Source: Paenibacillus sp. LS1 (GTDB lineage: Bacteria > Bacillota > Bacilli > Paenibacillales > Paenibacillaceae). Taken from it: DNA of 64,000 bases. The notes below the pieces were generated by a model, which saw only the letters and a program-made list of their open reading frames with translations, was not told the origin of the DNA and made no database searches. Shown piece after piece: positions 28,690 to 38,220 of this stretch (position 1 is its first letter; the number at the start of each line of letters is the position of its first letter). The DNA lies in the NCBI RefSeq assembly GCF_026013365.1, contig NZ_JAPDOE010000001.1:806001-870000 (forward strand), given 5' to 3'. A program made the position numbers and the translations under genes.

Positions 28690-29456
28690 GTATGAACCAT
28701 TCCTTCCACCGGACTGCTGGCTGCTGCATAACGCTTCACAGGAATCATGCCTGCCTCATATGCCAGTCTGCCTGCCTCTACCCCCATTCGCATCGCTTTA
28801 GCCATGCTCACCGGATCTCTTGATCCAGATACGGCGGTGTTCAACAATATGCCATCTGCACCAAGTTCCATTGCATAAGCAGCATCTTTGGGGGAGCGTA
28901 ACCCTGCATCCACAATTACAGGTACAACGGCCTGCTCAATGATGATCTCAAGGTTATAGGGATTAATGATGCCTCTGCCAGCTCCGATGGGAGAAGCGCC
29001 AGGCATTACAGCATGAACGCCAAGCAGTTGCAGCCTTTTGGCCAGAATGACATCATCCGAAATATAAGGCAATACAGTAAAGCCCTTTTCAAGCAAAATT
29101 TCGCAAGCCTTGTACGTTTCAATCGGATCTGGGAGCAACGTAATTCCATCTCCGATGACTTCGACTTTTATCATATCACAAAGTCCTGAAGCCCGCGCAA
29201 GCTCGGCAATTCGCACCGCTTCTTCCGCAGTGGATGCCCCAGCCGTATTCGGAAGAAGCGTGTATTTGTCCAGGTCCAACGTATCCAGGAAATGCTTCTG
29301 GTTGCGTTCCTCCAGATTCAGACGACGAACAGCAAAGGTTAAAACTTCCGTTTCAGAGGCTTCCACAGCCTGACTTTGTACTTCCAGATCCGAAAACTTG
29401 CCTGTTCCGAGCAACAATCTGGACTCAAACGTATATTTCCCAATGTTCAACATCAT
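28686..29456 (-). CDS. thiG: thiazole synthase ThiG
   Basis: 256 aa. Forms the thiazole phosphate ring from DXP, dehydroglycine and thiocarboxylated ThiS. Barrel motifs: [12 protein letters not shown] near residue 9, [11 protein letters not shown], the Schiff-base Lys in MIKVEVIGD and [24 protein letters not shown]. The ATG at 29456 shares one base with the thiS stop (TGATG), with AGGAGGCGG upstream. Lies between thiS and thiF. Confidence 0.95.
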   Translation of the reverse strand: MMLNIGKYTFESRLLLGTGKFSDLEVQSQAVEASETEVLTFAVRRLNLEERNQKHFLDTLDLDKYTLLPNTAGASTAEEAVRIAELARASGLCDMIKVEVIGDGITLLPDPIETYKACEILLEKGFTVLPYISDDVILAKRLQLLGVHAVMPGASPIGAGRGIINPYNLEIIIEQAVVPVIVDAGLRSPKDAAYAMELGADGILLNTAVSGSRDPVSMAKAMRMGVEAGRLAYEAGMIPVKRYAAASSPVEGMVHT

Positions 29457-29659
29457 CAACCGCCTCCTACAAAATGTACAATCTCGATTCGATCGCCTTC
29501 TCTTAATGCTGTGGTCTCATGATACTCACGCGTTAAAATATGCCTGTTCAGCTCGACAACTACAGTTTTGACTTGCAGGTCAAAAGATTGAAGCAGTTTG
29601 TCCACACGGTTCAATCTGTCTTCTATCTCCATACGTTGACCATTAACGATGATATTCAC
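29456..29659 (-). CDS. thiS: sulfur carrier protein ThiS
   Basis: 67 aa ubiquitin-like carrier ending in the required Gly-Gly (IVHFVGGG). The start is a GTG at 29659 that overlaps the thiO stop by 4 bp, with GGGAG upstream. ThiF adenylates its C-terminus. Full normal length (about 66 aa). Confidence 0.95.
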   Translation of the reverse strand: MNIIVNGQRMEIEDRLNRVDKLLQSFDLQVKTVVVELNRHILTREYHETTALREGDRIEIVHFVGGG

Positions 29660-30891
29660 TGCGCCACTCCCTTTCTGTTCAATCGCTCAGGGCTCAGCGC
29701 CTCAATTCCGAGTTCTTCTGAGTTTTTGCCGGCGAGCAATTCCGCGATAAGCCTGCCTGTTATCGCACTAAGCAAGATGCCGTTGCGGTAATGCCCAAAG
29801 GCAGCGAACAGCCCGGGAATACTCTTGCATGCACCTATGTAAGGCAGCCCATCTGGAGTTGCCGGTCTTACGCCTGCCCACGCTCGAATAAATTGCGCTT
29901 CTTTCATACCAGGTACCCAGTGGGTAGCCGCTGTTAACAGCTTCTGAACACCCTGTACAGAAACGTTCAGATCCGTTCTGCCTGGCAGACTGGTTGCCCC
30001 GAGCCAAACTTCGCCATTGGCTTTGGGAACAATATAGATATCCTCCGCATACACCGTTCTGTCAGGTCTGTACCCTGCATGTTCATCTGAGAACTGAACA
30101 GAAGCTATTTCTCCTTTTACCGACCACACAGGTAAGCTCAAATCCACATGTCTCATCAGTTCTTCACTCTGTAATCCAGCCGCTATAATGACATGTTTGC
30201 ATGTTATTTCACCGATCGATGTGATGATCCCCTGCACGCCGTGTTCGTTTGCTCGCACACGTATATCCTGTATGTCCTCCATAACCCGTGCTCCCAATGC
30301 TTGAGCGGATTCGGCGTATGCCTTCGTTAGATGGACTGGAAGAATCTCACTCTCGTAAGGCCTGTAGTAGGCTCCATACGTATCTCTGTTAAGCCATGAT
30401 GCCTCCTGTTGCACAGTGGAACGATCCCACCATACCTCATCAGCAGACAAACCAGAATTTCGATTGTTCTTATAACTGCTTAATTCACTGTATGATCGAA
30501 AAGGGGTTAGGAATCCATGGCGTTGCAGGCCAACCTCAACCCCGCTGAGGGTAGCCATTAACACTTGATGCTCAATAAGCAACTGTTTACTCTGTCTGGC
30601 AAGCTTAGCCATCAAAGGATGGGCAAAATCCTCACTGTCTGCCGCCAACATTCCAGCTGCTGCACAAGAAGTGCCTCCTGCAATCACCGAACGCTCCAGC
30701 AACAATACATCCTGTCCACGGGAAGCAAGCTCATATGCAATGGCACAGCCAATAACGCCTCCGCCTACAATAATCGTTTCTGCATGAATGTTATCCGAAT
30801 TATCAGTAACCGTTTTGCTTCTTGATTCCGTTTCAGATTTCAGTTGATGACTGAAATGATTCCTGTTCTGACCCGTTACGATCTCTTTCAT
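29656..30891 (-). CDS. thiO: glycine oxidase ThiO
   Basis: 411 aa. Oxidises glycine to dehydroglycine for the thiazole ring with FAD. The FAD motif IIVGGGVIGCAIAYELASRG is about 40 residues in, followed by GTSCAAAGMLAA, and the C-terminal RPATPDGLPYIGAC/ FGHYRNGILLSAITG. The first ~35 residues are extra and polar. The ATG at 30891 follows AAGGAGATGAG; the frame to 31092 lies in the tenI end. Second gene of the operon. Confidence 0.94.
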   Translation of the reverse strand: MKEIVTGQNRNHFSHQLKSETESRSKTVTDNSDNIHAETIIVGGGVIGCAIAYELASRGQDVLLLERSVIAGGTSCAAAGMLAADSEDFAHPLMAKLARQSKQLLIEHQVLMATLSGVEVGLQRHGFLTPFRSYSELSSYKNNRNSGLSADEVWWDRSTVQQEASWLNRDTYGAYYRPYESEILPVHLTKAYAESAQALGARVMEDIQDIRVRANEHGVQGIITSIGEITCKHVIIAAGLQSEELMRHVDLSLPVWSVKGEIASVQFSDEHAGYRPDRTVYAEDIYIVPKANGEVWLGATSLPGRTDLNVSVQGVQKLLTAATHWVPGMKEAQFIRAWAGVRPATPDGLPYIGACKSIPGLFAAFGHYRNGILLSAITGRLIAELLAGKNSEELGIEALSPERLNRKGVAQ

Positions 30892-30905
30892 CCTCTCATC
30901 TCCTT

Positions 30906-31568
30906 TCAGCGGCACGGACTTCCGGTAGCAACGATAGCCTGCCTTAATGATGCAGCGGCCTGATCCGGTGAATCGCTCGCCCATATATTCGAGATCACGG
31001 CGACTCCCTGTGCTCCAGCAGAGCGAATCGCGTGAATGTTTCCCGGTTTGATTCCCCCGATCGCCATAACAGGAATGGAGACACCTCTGCACACTTCATC
31101 AAGAGCATATAACCCTCTTGGTTCAAGATCAGGCTTACTGTTAGTTGAGTAGACATGCCCGAAGAATAGGTAATCGGCTCCCTGTTCTTCAGCGATTTTT
31201 GCCTCATCGATTGAATGAACAGATACACCGAGACGAACTCGATGCACATTGCTTATGACATCATTGTTGTAGTTACGTATCGCCTCTTGTCCCCAGTGAA
31301 CACCACCATAGATATCATTTTGTGGGGACAGCTCTGATCCACTGATAACGATGCGGCAAGACGGAACTCCAGCACCACACAGACTTTCAGCCCAACCGAT
31401 CTTTTCTTGCCATGTGAGTTGTTTCTCTCGTATATGAATATAGTCCACCCGTGGCCAGACCTCCTCTGCTGCTTTCACAAAAGATGCTTGATCTCCATTT
31501 CCCGTAGATACAACATGCAGTTCAAATGATCCGTGAACATATTCATGAGAAATTGCCGTACCGTTCAT
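30906..31568 (-). CDS. tenI: thiazole tautomerase TenI (ThiE-like fold)
   Basis: 220 aa TIM-barrel of the ThiE/TenI family. IHIREKQLTWQEK, VHWGQEAI, RLGVSVHSIDEA, ADYLFFGHVYST and PVMAIGGIKPGNI are present. The gene order tenI-thiO-thiS-thiG-thiF matches that of B. subtilis, where TenI is the thiazole tautomerase, so I prefer TenI over ThiE thiamine-phosphate synthase. The ATG at 31568 is next to GGAAGGGG; a GTG at 31601 would start inside the terminator tail. First gene after the TPP riboswitch. tenA and thiD, part of the Bacillus operon, are absent. Confidence 0.85.
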   Translation of the reverse strand: MNGTAISHEYVHGSFELHVVSTGNGDQASFVKAAEEVWPRVDYIHIREKQLTWQEKIGWAESLCGAGVPSCRIVISGSELSPQNDIYGGVHWGQEAIRNYNNDVISNVHRVRLGVSVHSIDEAKIAEEQGADYLFFGHVYSTNSKPDLEPRGLYALDEVCRGVSIPVMAIGGIKPGNIHAIRSAGAQGVAVISNIWASDSPDQAAASLRQAIVATGSPCR

Positions 31569-31600
31569 CCCCTTCCATCCATGAATGCTACAAAAAAACA

Positions 31601-31630
31601 CAAAAAAGCCACTCCCGTAGGGGAGTGGCT
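31601..31630 (-). terminator. riboswitch-controlled terminator of the thi operon
   Basis: AGCCACTCCC and GGGAGTGGCT pair perfectly over 10 bp with a four-base loop, followed by UUUUUU. It lies between the TPP aptamer and tenI, so it is the likely expression platform. Confidence 0.88.
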
Positions 31631-31809
31631 GCGTATTAATTATTGGACCAGATGACTGACTGATGCATACAGTTCGTTTCGTGCAAAACAGCTATGGAAC
31701 TTATATCCATAACGTTATACACGCAACTGCATGTTTCAATTTACTAAGCAAGACGGTTGAATTCTTTCGAATTCTCGTTTGCTCACGTCATTCACTGAAA
31801 CGCGCTCGC

Positions 31810-31900
31810 CACTTCCCTACGCTGGTATGATCCAGATCAGGTGCAAAGGGTCCGGAATCGCATTCTTCCATCTCAGCCACATCGTGCGGCCCCCCTAGTG
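31810..31900 (-). ncRNA. TPP riboswitch (THI element)
   Basis: On the minus strand the conserved parts occur in order: GGGGGGCCGC...GGCTGAGATGG, then ACCCTTTGCACCTGATC, GGATCATACCAGCGTAGG. P1 closes by CACT/AGTG. About 180 bases separate it from the terminator at 31601-31630, an unusually long spacer; GAATTC-GAAA-GAATTC forms a small hairpin inside it near 31757-31772. TPP binding should end transcription before tenI. Confidence 0.95.
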
Positions 31901-31981
31901 TTCATATGAAGTTGTAGCCTATATTACCATAGACGGATTTTTTTGTCACCGTCATTTCTGTTAAACATTGTCTTGAATCGT

Positions 31982-33532
31982 CTAGTTTTTCTCAGACCAT
32001 TCTTCGACATTCCATGTTTTGGTAACCCATCCCTCGTAGAAATCAGGTTCATGAGATACCAGTAACACCGTTCCCTTGAATTCTTGCAAAGCACGCTGCA
32101 ACTCCGCTTTCGCTGTGACATCCAGATGGTTCGTCGGCTCATCGAATAGAATCCAGTTGCTTTCACGCATCAAGAGTTTGCATAGACGAACCTTGGCTTG
32201 CTCTCCACCACTTAGCATGTTAAGCGGACGGGTAATGTGCTCATTTTTCAACCCGCAGCGAGCGAGATGACCCCGGACTTCATTTTGGGTCAAATGTGAA
32301 AACTCATTCCACACATCCTCAATTGGCGTAATATTCCCAGCACGAACTTCCTGCTCAAAATAGGCCGTTTCGAGATAATCTCCCAAGAAAGTCTTTCCAC
32401 TGAGTGGAGATATTTTTCCGAGGATGGTTTTCAGCAGTGTTGATTTACCAACACCATTACAACCTACGATGGCAATTTTCTCACCACGTTCAATTGTCAT
32501 TGTCATCTTAGGCAGCAAAGGATACGTATATCCAATTTCAAAATCAATACCCTCAAAGACCGTTTTGCTGCTCGCGCGGGCATCCTTGAATTTGAACGTT
32601 GGTTTAGCCGCTTCATCTGGACGATCAATACGTTCAATCCTGTCCAGCTGCTTCTCCCGGCTCTTCGCTCGACCTGAAGTTGAAGCACGTGCCTTGTTAC
32701 GCTGAATGAAATCTTCCTGCTTCTTGATGTACTCTTGCTGCTTCTCGTATGCATCAATATGCTGGGCTTTATTCATATCAGCCATCTCGAGGAACTTGTT
32801 ATAGTTCGCTGCATATCGCGTTAATTTGGCAAATTCCAAATGATAAATAACATTTACGACTTCATTCATGAATTCCGTATCATGGGAGATTAGAAGAAAC
32901 GCATGCGGGTAGTCCTTCAGGTAACGTGACAGCCATTCAATGTGCTCTACATCCAGATAGTTGGTAGGCTCATCCAGCAAAAGGGCTGTAGGCTTCTCTA
33001 GTAGAAGCTTGGCAAGAAGCACCTTGGTACGTTGTCCACCACTTAGAGCTGCGACATCTCGATCAAGACCAATCGCAGACAAACCAAGACCATTAGCCAT
33101 CTCTTCCACTTTTACGTCAATCAGATAAAAATCGCCCTGTTCCAGTTGTTCCTGAATATCGCCCATCTCTTCCAGCAACTGCTCCAGCTTATCTGGATCT
33201 GCATCTGCCATCTGGTCCGTAATATTCATCATTTCTTTTTCCAATTCAAGCAACGGAAGGAATGCATCCTTAAGCACGTCACGTATAGTTTTGCCTGGCG
33301 TAAGCTTCGTGTGCTGATCCAGATATCCATAACGGACCTTAGGTGTCCATTCCACTTTTCCACTGTCTTTAAGCAATTTACCGGTAAGGATGTTCATTAG
33401 TGTGGATTTACCTACACCATTGGCACCCACAAGTCCTACGCGCTCTCCGGCAAGTAAGCGAAACGATACATTTTTAAATAACGTGCGATCTCCAAAATTG
33501 TGACTCACGTTCTCTACTGACAATAAACTCAT
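31982..33532 (-). CDS. ABC-F ATPase (YfmM-like)
   Basis: 516 aa with two ABC domains and no membrane segment. Walker A GANGVGKST (about 36-44) and GCNGVGKST (about 353-361); signatures LSGGQRTK and LSGGEQAK; Walker B LLLDEPTN and ILFDEPTN. The inter-domain linker is short and basic (YIKKQEDFIQRNKARASTSG). ABC-F proteins act on ribosomes in translation or antibiotic protection. The N-terminus MSLLSVENVSHNFGDR resembles B. subtilis YfmM, from memory. The ATG at 33532 follows AGGAGC. No resistance leader peptide is seen. It lies downstream of the Tad-like operon on the same strand. Confidence 0.9.
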   Translation of the reverse strand: MSLLSVENVSHNFGDRTLFKNVSFRLLAGERVGLVGANGVGKSTLMNILTGKLLKDSGKVEWTPKVRYGYLDQHTKLTPGKTIRDVLKDAFLPLLELEKEMMNITDQMADADPDKLEQLLEEMGDIQEQLEQGDFYLIDVKVEEMANGLGLSAIGLDRDVAALSGGQRTKVLLAKLLLEKPTALLLDEPTNYLDVEHIEWLSRYLKDYPHAFLLISHDTEFMNEVVNVIYHLEFAKLTRYAANYNKFLEMADMNKAQHIDAYEKQQEYIKKQEDFIQRNKARASTSGRAKSREKQLDRIERIDRPDEAAKPTFKFKDARASSKTVFEGIDFEIGYTYPLLPKMTMTIERGEKIAIVGCNGVGKSTLLKTILGKISPLSGKTFLGDYLETAYFEQEVRAGNITPIEDVWNEFSHLTQNEVRGHLARCGLKNEHITRPLNMLSGGEQAKVRLCKLLMRESNWILFDEPTNHLDVTAKAELQRALQEFKGTVLLVSHEPDFYEGWVTKTWNVEEWSEKN

Positions 33533-33672
33533 AAGATGAGGTTGCTCCTATCTATTAGACATTACTTTTATTATTGTTCCGAAACCCTATTCTAGCACAG
33601 GTCCCGTCTTTTCTGAAAGTAATGTAAACATATCAGGAATCTCTTCCATGATTTTGTTATACAAGCCCCCCC

Positions 33673-34656
33673 CTAACGATTAGAGCAGTTATATTCGAAA
33701 TAGCCTTGTGCAGCTGCTTCTCTTGCGTCTGTGAACACTTCTTCGGCACGGTATCCATTACCACATGTGGAGGGATAGTAGTACTTGATACCCGTTAAAG
33801 GATCTACCCCACCTACGATGGCCGTTTTCTTCACAAGTCTGCCTCCACCAATTGCGTAGTTGTTGATCTTCTGGTCACCCACACCTATACCCTGGATAAA
33901 AGCCATAATCCCTGTATCGTTGATGGAGTTGTACCAATCTTCCTGTGCAATCAGGGGCATCGTAAACGTATAGGATATACCGTTCTTTCTGGCAAACTCA
34001 TTATGACGGTTAATCACATCAGCCAGATCATCCTGCACAGTGCTTACAATTCGGCTTCGTCTAACTTGTTCAAATACGTCTGCATCCTGAAGTAAAGGAA
34101 TTTGAGTGCTAGCAGCGAGTTCTTTTTGAAATCCCTCAACCCATTTCCCTGCATTTGCGTCGTAGGCATATACGTAGTCGTCCAGTGTAAAGTTAATACT
34201 GCTACCATTTGAATCTGAGTATGTATAAGGTTTCTTGGGGCTCCACACTTGCCTGAAAGACTCTTCATGGTTACCTGTCAACTCTGTTTCTGTGTACAAC
34301 ATATAAAAGCCGTCGTAATCCAGAATAACTACAGCAGGAATGTAATTAAACATGTTTCGAATAGCTGCAGGATCATCCTGAATCCCCATATTCAAAGCCA
34401 GCGTCTGAGTAAATGTCATCAAGGCAAGCTCCTTGTCCGCTTTAACAAACTTGGTTGAATCATAACCTGCTTCATCATTTTGTTTCTCATTCTGATGCAT
34501 CACTGCACCTGCATCCATGACTGCAGTTTGAAGTGCAGATCTGTATTGATGTGCAAGATATTGAGCCTCTTCGGCATCTTGGGTATGGAGTGAGATGATC
34601 CAGAAGAGAGGGAAGAAGATCAGTACGAATACAATGGATAGCTCAGTAATCTTCAT
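33673..34656 (-). CDS. unknown protein with N-terminal membrane anchor, end of Tad-like operon
   Basis: 327 aa. One hydrophobic segment at the N-terminus (ITELSIVFVLIFFPLFWII) and a long polar outside part. No family recognised. It contains a run of aromatic residues near GFYMLYTETE and ends in Cys-containing GYFEYNCSNR. The ATG at 34656 follows GGAGG by 11 bases and overlaps the previous gene by 14 bp, so it is translationally coupled. By position and topology it could be a minor pseudopilin or an assembly factor. No prepilin-type cleavage site (G/A followed by hydrophobic stretch with E at +5) is evident. Confidence 0.6.
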   Translation of the reverse strand: MKITELSIVFVLIFFPLFWIISLHTQDAEEAQYLAHQYRSALQTAVMDAGAVMHQNEKQNDEAGYDSTKFVKADKELALMTFTQTLALNMGIQDDPAAIRNMFNYIPAVVILDYDGFYMLYTETELTGNHEESFRQVWSPKKPYTYSDSNGSSINFTLDDYVYAYDANAGKWVEGFQKELAASTQIPLLQDADVFEQVRRSRIVSTVQDDLADVINRHNEFARKNGISYTFTMPLIAQEDWYNSINDTGIMAFIQGIGVGDQKINNYAIGGGRLVKKTAIVGGVDPLTGIKYYYPSTCGNGYRAEEVFTDAREAAAQGYFEYNCSNR

Positions 34657-35194
34657 TAAGGACCATACCTCCGTATGTGACAAATACCGCTGAAGCCTGA
34701 GTTGTACCACTCAACCATTCACGAATGAGCATGGAAGGTGTACGATTTGTATTTTGGAGCGTCACCGTGAAAAAATCCCCTGTCGTCAACGTATATCTTC
34801 GGCCAGGATCATCAGCCGGTATCACACCTGAGGATGGGAATAGCCTATCTTGAATCTGAGCTGAATAATATCCATCCTGTACAACCTCGTAAGTACCGGT
34901 AAAACTGTTATTGTCCATCGGGTCTGTATAGTGAGGTACATATTTCTTATGTAAATGTTCCATCGACACCTCATACACATTGCCCGTCTGGGCCAATTGC
35001 TCCTCAAACTCAGCCAACATTCGAGGTGAAATATATCCTTTCGTTCGGACAGCATCGACAAAACGTGTTACATTTTGATTAGCCGTCATACGTGCTATAT
35101 CGTCCTGCCGATCAGCTGTTTCAGCAGCTGGATACACATAGAGCAGAAGGACTGCGAGCAATACGGCAAGCAGCTTGGATGCGGCATTAATCAA
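34643..35194 (-). CDS. unknown small membrane-anchored protein of the Tad-like operon
   Basis: 183 aa. Short N-terminus then a hydrophobic stretch (LLAVLLAVLLLYVYPAAE) and an extracellular polar part. The start is a TTG at 35194, overlapping the preceding stop by 4 bp (TTGA), with GGAGG ten bases upstream. No known family. Its region before the membrane segment resembles a class-III-like prepilin leader only loosely. Possible pseudopilin or structural component, from context. Confidence 0.6.
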   Translation of the reverse strand: MINAASKLLAVLLAVLLLYVYPAAETADRQDDIARMTANQNVTRFVDAVRTKGYISPRMLAEFEEQLAQTGNVYEVSMEHLHKKYVPHYTDPMDNNSFTGTYEVVQDGYYSAQIQDRLFPSSGVIPADDPGRRYTLTTGDFFTVTLQNTNRTPSMLIREWLSGTTQASAVFVTYGGMVLNEDY

Positions 35195-35589
35195 TTCCTG
35201 CTGGCCTCCTTCCAAAAAACAATCTTGAGCAGTTCTCCAGTTTCATTTCGTATAAACTCAGGTCTGTAGGTCGCATCGAGCTGGACAGGAATTATCGCTG
35301 TTTTGCTGACAAGAGGATCGATCATATACGAAGTCCCATCTACCTCCACAGGAATGCCTGTACCTGTCATCTGCTTCACGGTATGCAACACTTCTGCACC
35401 ACTATACTGATAGGGATTAGTGGTATGCAGTGTTGTTGTCAGCCGACCTTCCATACCTGCTGTTGTCTGTACTCTGTCGTTCAGAGCTACTGATAAAATC
35501 TTAACATTCTGTTGCCCGTACAGGCAGGCTGTCACAAAAAGGACAACCGCCGTACAAAACAACATAAGATGCTGGGTATTCTGGGACAT
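35191..35589 (-). CDS. unknown small membrane-anchored protein of the Tad-like operon
   Basis: 132 aa. One hydrophobic segment at about 9-24 (MLFCTAVVLFVTACLYG), then a polar domain. AGGAG precedes the ATG at 35589. Between 35606 and 34643 in the operon. No family recognised. A Cys inside the hydrophobic part (TACLYG) vaguely resembles a lipobox, but the context is not strong. Confidence 0.6.
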   Translation of the reverse strand: MSQNTQHLMLFCTAVVLFVTACLYGQQNVKILSVALNDRVQTTAGMEGRLTTTLHTTNPYQYSGAEVLHTVKQMTGTGIPVEVDGTSYMIDPLVSKTAIIPVQLDATYRPEFIRNETGELLKIVFWKEASRN

Positions 35590-35605
35590 GTGAAGCCAAC
35601 TCCTG

Positions 35606-36091
35606 TCAGGATTGCTGGAAGATCAGCCCTCTTACCACATTGGAACGGTCTTTTACGATAATGGCTTTGAATTTACCACTTGGATTGACATATTGATTGT
35701 CTTTTTCACTCATGGTCTGGTTAATAATCCCCACTTTATCGTCAGGTGCAATAACCGAGCCGTAGTCCGCATTATTGAGATCCTGTGAAATGTTCAATTG
35801 GTTCCCATACCATTGACCTGCTTTATTTTTACCCGTAATAACTTGAATACCGAACTGATCCTTGTCCGCGTATTTACGCAGCGCATTGGTTACCTGTGAT
35901 CCACTAATGGTTGTTCCGTCATACACTGTAAATGCAGCCTGAGACAACTCGGTCTGGATATCAGCAAAATTGTTCTGGGCTGTCTTGGTTGCTTCCTGAG
36001 CCGATATAAATAACAGAACTACAATTGTGATCAGAGCGATCGTCAAGAATATCCCTGCTGCCACTTTTAAAGCGCTTGATGCATTGTTCAT
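35606..36091 (-). CDS. candidate pilin-like protein of the Tad-like operon
   Basis: 161 aa. The N-terminus SSALKVAAGIFLTIALITIVVLLFISAQEATK is a short leader and a single long hydrophobic helix followed by an extended polar segment with a conserved-looking helix, the general layout of type IV pilins. The C-terminal part has a beta-rich look (IQVITGKN, KFKAIIVKDRSNVV). The ATG at 36091 follows GGGAGG by seven bases. It directly follows the TadBC-like gene. I see no clear Flp (G/EF) processing site. Function is inferred only from position and shape. Confidence 0.6.
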   Translation of the reverse strand: MNNASSALKVAAGIFLTIALITIVVLLFISAQEATKTAQNNFADIQTELSQAAFTVYDGTTISGSQVTNALRKYADKDQFGIQVITGKNKAGQWYGNQLNISQDLNNADYGSVIAPDDKVGIINQTMSEKDNQYVNPSGKFKAIIVKDRSNVVRGLIFQQS

Positions 36092-36153
36092 AATAAATCC
36101 TCCCAAGTTATAAGTGATTAAACTATTTCAGACTGTTACACAGATGAACTGTG

Positions 36154-38220
36154 CTACAGTTTCAGAATCTGCTCATAATAAATGTTCATCTGCAAGAAGC
36201 TCATGCCGACCAATGGAATGACCAGATACAAAAAGATAAGAGCATACATCGGTGTAAATCCGATGGTTCTCCCCCATGATGCTTTTACATCAATCATTTT
36301 GCTGTATTCCTGTTTGCGTTGTTCAAAATAGAATGCCATCATGCTCTCAAGATCATCGAAGGCTTCACGTATTGAGATTTTGCCAAGGGCAAGCTGCAAT
36401 TTATCCACCAGTCGCTGGAACTCGGGCAATCCCGCCTCTTCCTTTAGTTGTTCAAGTGCAAGCTCTGGCCCATGTTCAAAATGCAACAAACATTTTTGCA
36501 GCGGACGCTTGAAAATGACGGCAAATCGATTAAGCCATTCCAATATCTCCTCGACTGACATCCGGTCCATCTCACGCAGAATGGATATTACTGTCTGGAA
36601 TTGATAGATTTCATGTCGCATATCCAACCTTCGCATTTTCCGCTGAAATAACATGAGCCATATGGGCATGTAGTACCCTGCTACACCCATGACAATCGCT
36701 ATAATCATTTCCCACCAGCGTAGATATTGCTTGTTATACACCTCAAGTTTTTGCATAATACGCGCGATCGTCTCAGCCTGGGTGTCATGGTCCAGCTGAA
36801 CGGGAGATAGCTGTTGTAACGCTTTGGAGATGTCTTCGTATGTAGCTCCTCGGTTCATTTCTACACTTTCAAGCACGGATTGATCCAACGCTGTTTTTTC
36901 CTCAGCCTTCCTGAGATCCGCTTCAGCCATGGCGCCAAACATTCGGTCATCCCGGATCGGATCATGCAAGATGTGATTACGTTCAACCTGATGCAACAGC
37001 AAGATACAGCCCATTGTAAGGACCAAACAACCTGCGAATAACATCACTCGACGAATGGCAAGCCATTCGTATTTCAGCTCCGAGCTGCTCTCCCTCATCA
37101 GTCGTATCGTTTGGCTGTACTGTGTACTGCCAGGTTTCGCCGCAAACAACATCGCCAATTTCCGTATGAAAGTTTGCTTGTACAGAAACTGATCCAACCA
37201 TGAATGCTTATGTCCTGACCGATAACGGGTCTCATCGTATTGCTGGAGCCTTTGCAGAAGCAAATAAGCAAGGATAATGATGACATAAATCGATATTTTG
37301 GTAACAAAACCGATTTTGCTGCGATAAAATTCATCCATCGTTGGAAAACTGACTCTGGCCCAACGTTCGATTGGAGCGGTGAATAATACCGGAGCGAGTG
37401 CGATGATATTAAGCCCTTTAAGTAGGTAATCCAATTTATCACGCCGCAAAATCTCCAAATGAATCTCCTGAGTTAGATTACCAAGTCCCTTGAGATAGAT
37501 AGACCCTTGTGCTCTGTCTTTATCCCCGAACTCCATGACCATATAGGAAACGCCTGCGAATCCTTTTAGAAAACGGTTAGGAGCCACTTCATAATAACGC
37601 TCAAGTGCTTCATTCGGATCTGGAGAAGTTAGAGCTTCGTAGATCAGTCTTACCTGTTCCGCAGCTTCTCCTGTTCCTGCTTCAGCCGCTTCATAGAGCG
37701 CTTCCTCAACCATGCCATGCTGATGATACCGATGCCTTACATCCGCAAATAGATCCAGCATCTGCACCAGCAACCTTTTCTCCATACGACTGAGGCACAT
37801 ATCCAGCACCAGGCTGTTTAGCACCACAGCACAGAGCACGGACAATATTACAAAAGCAATACCCGGCTGCAGAAGAAACAGAATGACACTTATGCTTCCA
37901 TATCCTCCCAGGATAATGAGAACCACTGTCATCGTCAGTCTGCGAAGTGAAGGCTCATCTCCAACGTGGCGGAATGAAATCCGCTTCTGCACTTGTAGAA
38001 TATAGGCTGATAGCAGTGGGACTTTCATTCCGAAGCGGTAGGACTGTAACAAAAGTGATCCCAGTCCCTTGAATCCCTTCCCGCCGGGAGTTAGAATAAC
38101 GCCAGATTGACTTGCTGGACCACCTCCTCTGCGACGTAACACACCCAAAACCAGAAGCGTGATCAGCAACCCTCCTGCACAAATACTTAATACGAGGAGC
38201 AGAATCCATTTAATTGTCAT
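36154..38220 (-). CDS. double-length Tad inner-membrane protein (TadB/TadC-like fusion)
   Basis: 688 aa, roughly twice the length of TadB or TadC. Hydrophobic segments near 5-27, 105-150, 285-345 and 395-415, then another near 515-535 and a last one near 660-685. The two halves carry type II secretion F-like stretches: EALYEAAEAGTGEAAEQVRL/ ALERYYEV... in the first, and FQTVISILREMDRMSVEEIL / ISIREAFDDLESMM in the second. The ATG at 38220 overlaps the end of the CpaF gene by 11 bp, with GGGGTGATC upstream. In pilus systems these are the platform for ATPase and pilin. The fusion is inferred from length and repeated topology, not from an alignment. Confidence 0.72.
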   Translation of the reverse strand: MTIKWILLLVLSICAGGLLITLLVLGVLRRRGGGPASQSGVILTPGGKGFKGLGSLLLQSYRFGMKVPLLSAYILQVQKRISFRHVGDEPSLRRLTMTVVLIILGGYGSISVILFLLQPGIAFVILSVLCAVVLNSLVLDMCLSRMEKRLLVQMLDLFADVRHRYHQHGMVEEALYEAAEAGTGEAAEQVRLIYEALTSPDPNEALERYYEVAPNRFLKGFAGVSYMVMEFGDKDRAQGSIYLKGLGNLTQEIHLEILRRDKLDYLLKGLNIIALAPVLFTAPIERWARVSFPTMDEFYRSKIGFVTKISIYVIIILAYLLLQRLQQYDETRYRSGHKHSWLDQFLYKQTFIRKLAMLFAAKPGSTQYSQTIRLMRESSSELKYEWLAIRRVMLFAGCLVLTMGCILLLHQVERNHILHDPIRDDRMFGAMAEADLRKAEEKTALDQSVLESVEMNRGATYEDISKALQQLSPVQLDHDTQAETIARIMQKLEVYNKQYLRWWEMIIAIVMGVAGYYMPIWLMLFQRKMRRLDMRHEIYQFQTVISILREMDRMSVEEILEWLNRFAVIFKRPLQKCLLHFEHGPELALEQLKEEAGLPEFQRLVDKLQLALGKISIREAFDDLESMMAFYFEQRKQEYSKMIDVKASWGRTIGFTPMYALIFLYLVIPLVGMSFLQMNIYYEQILKL

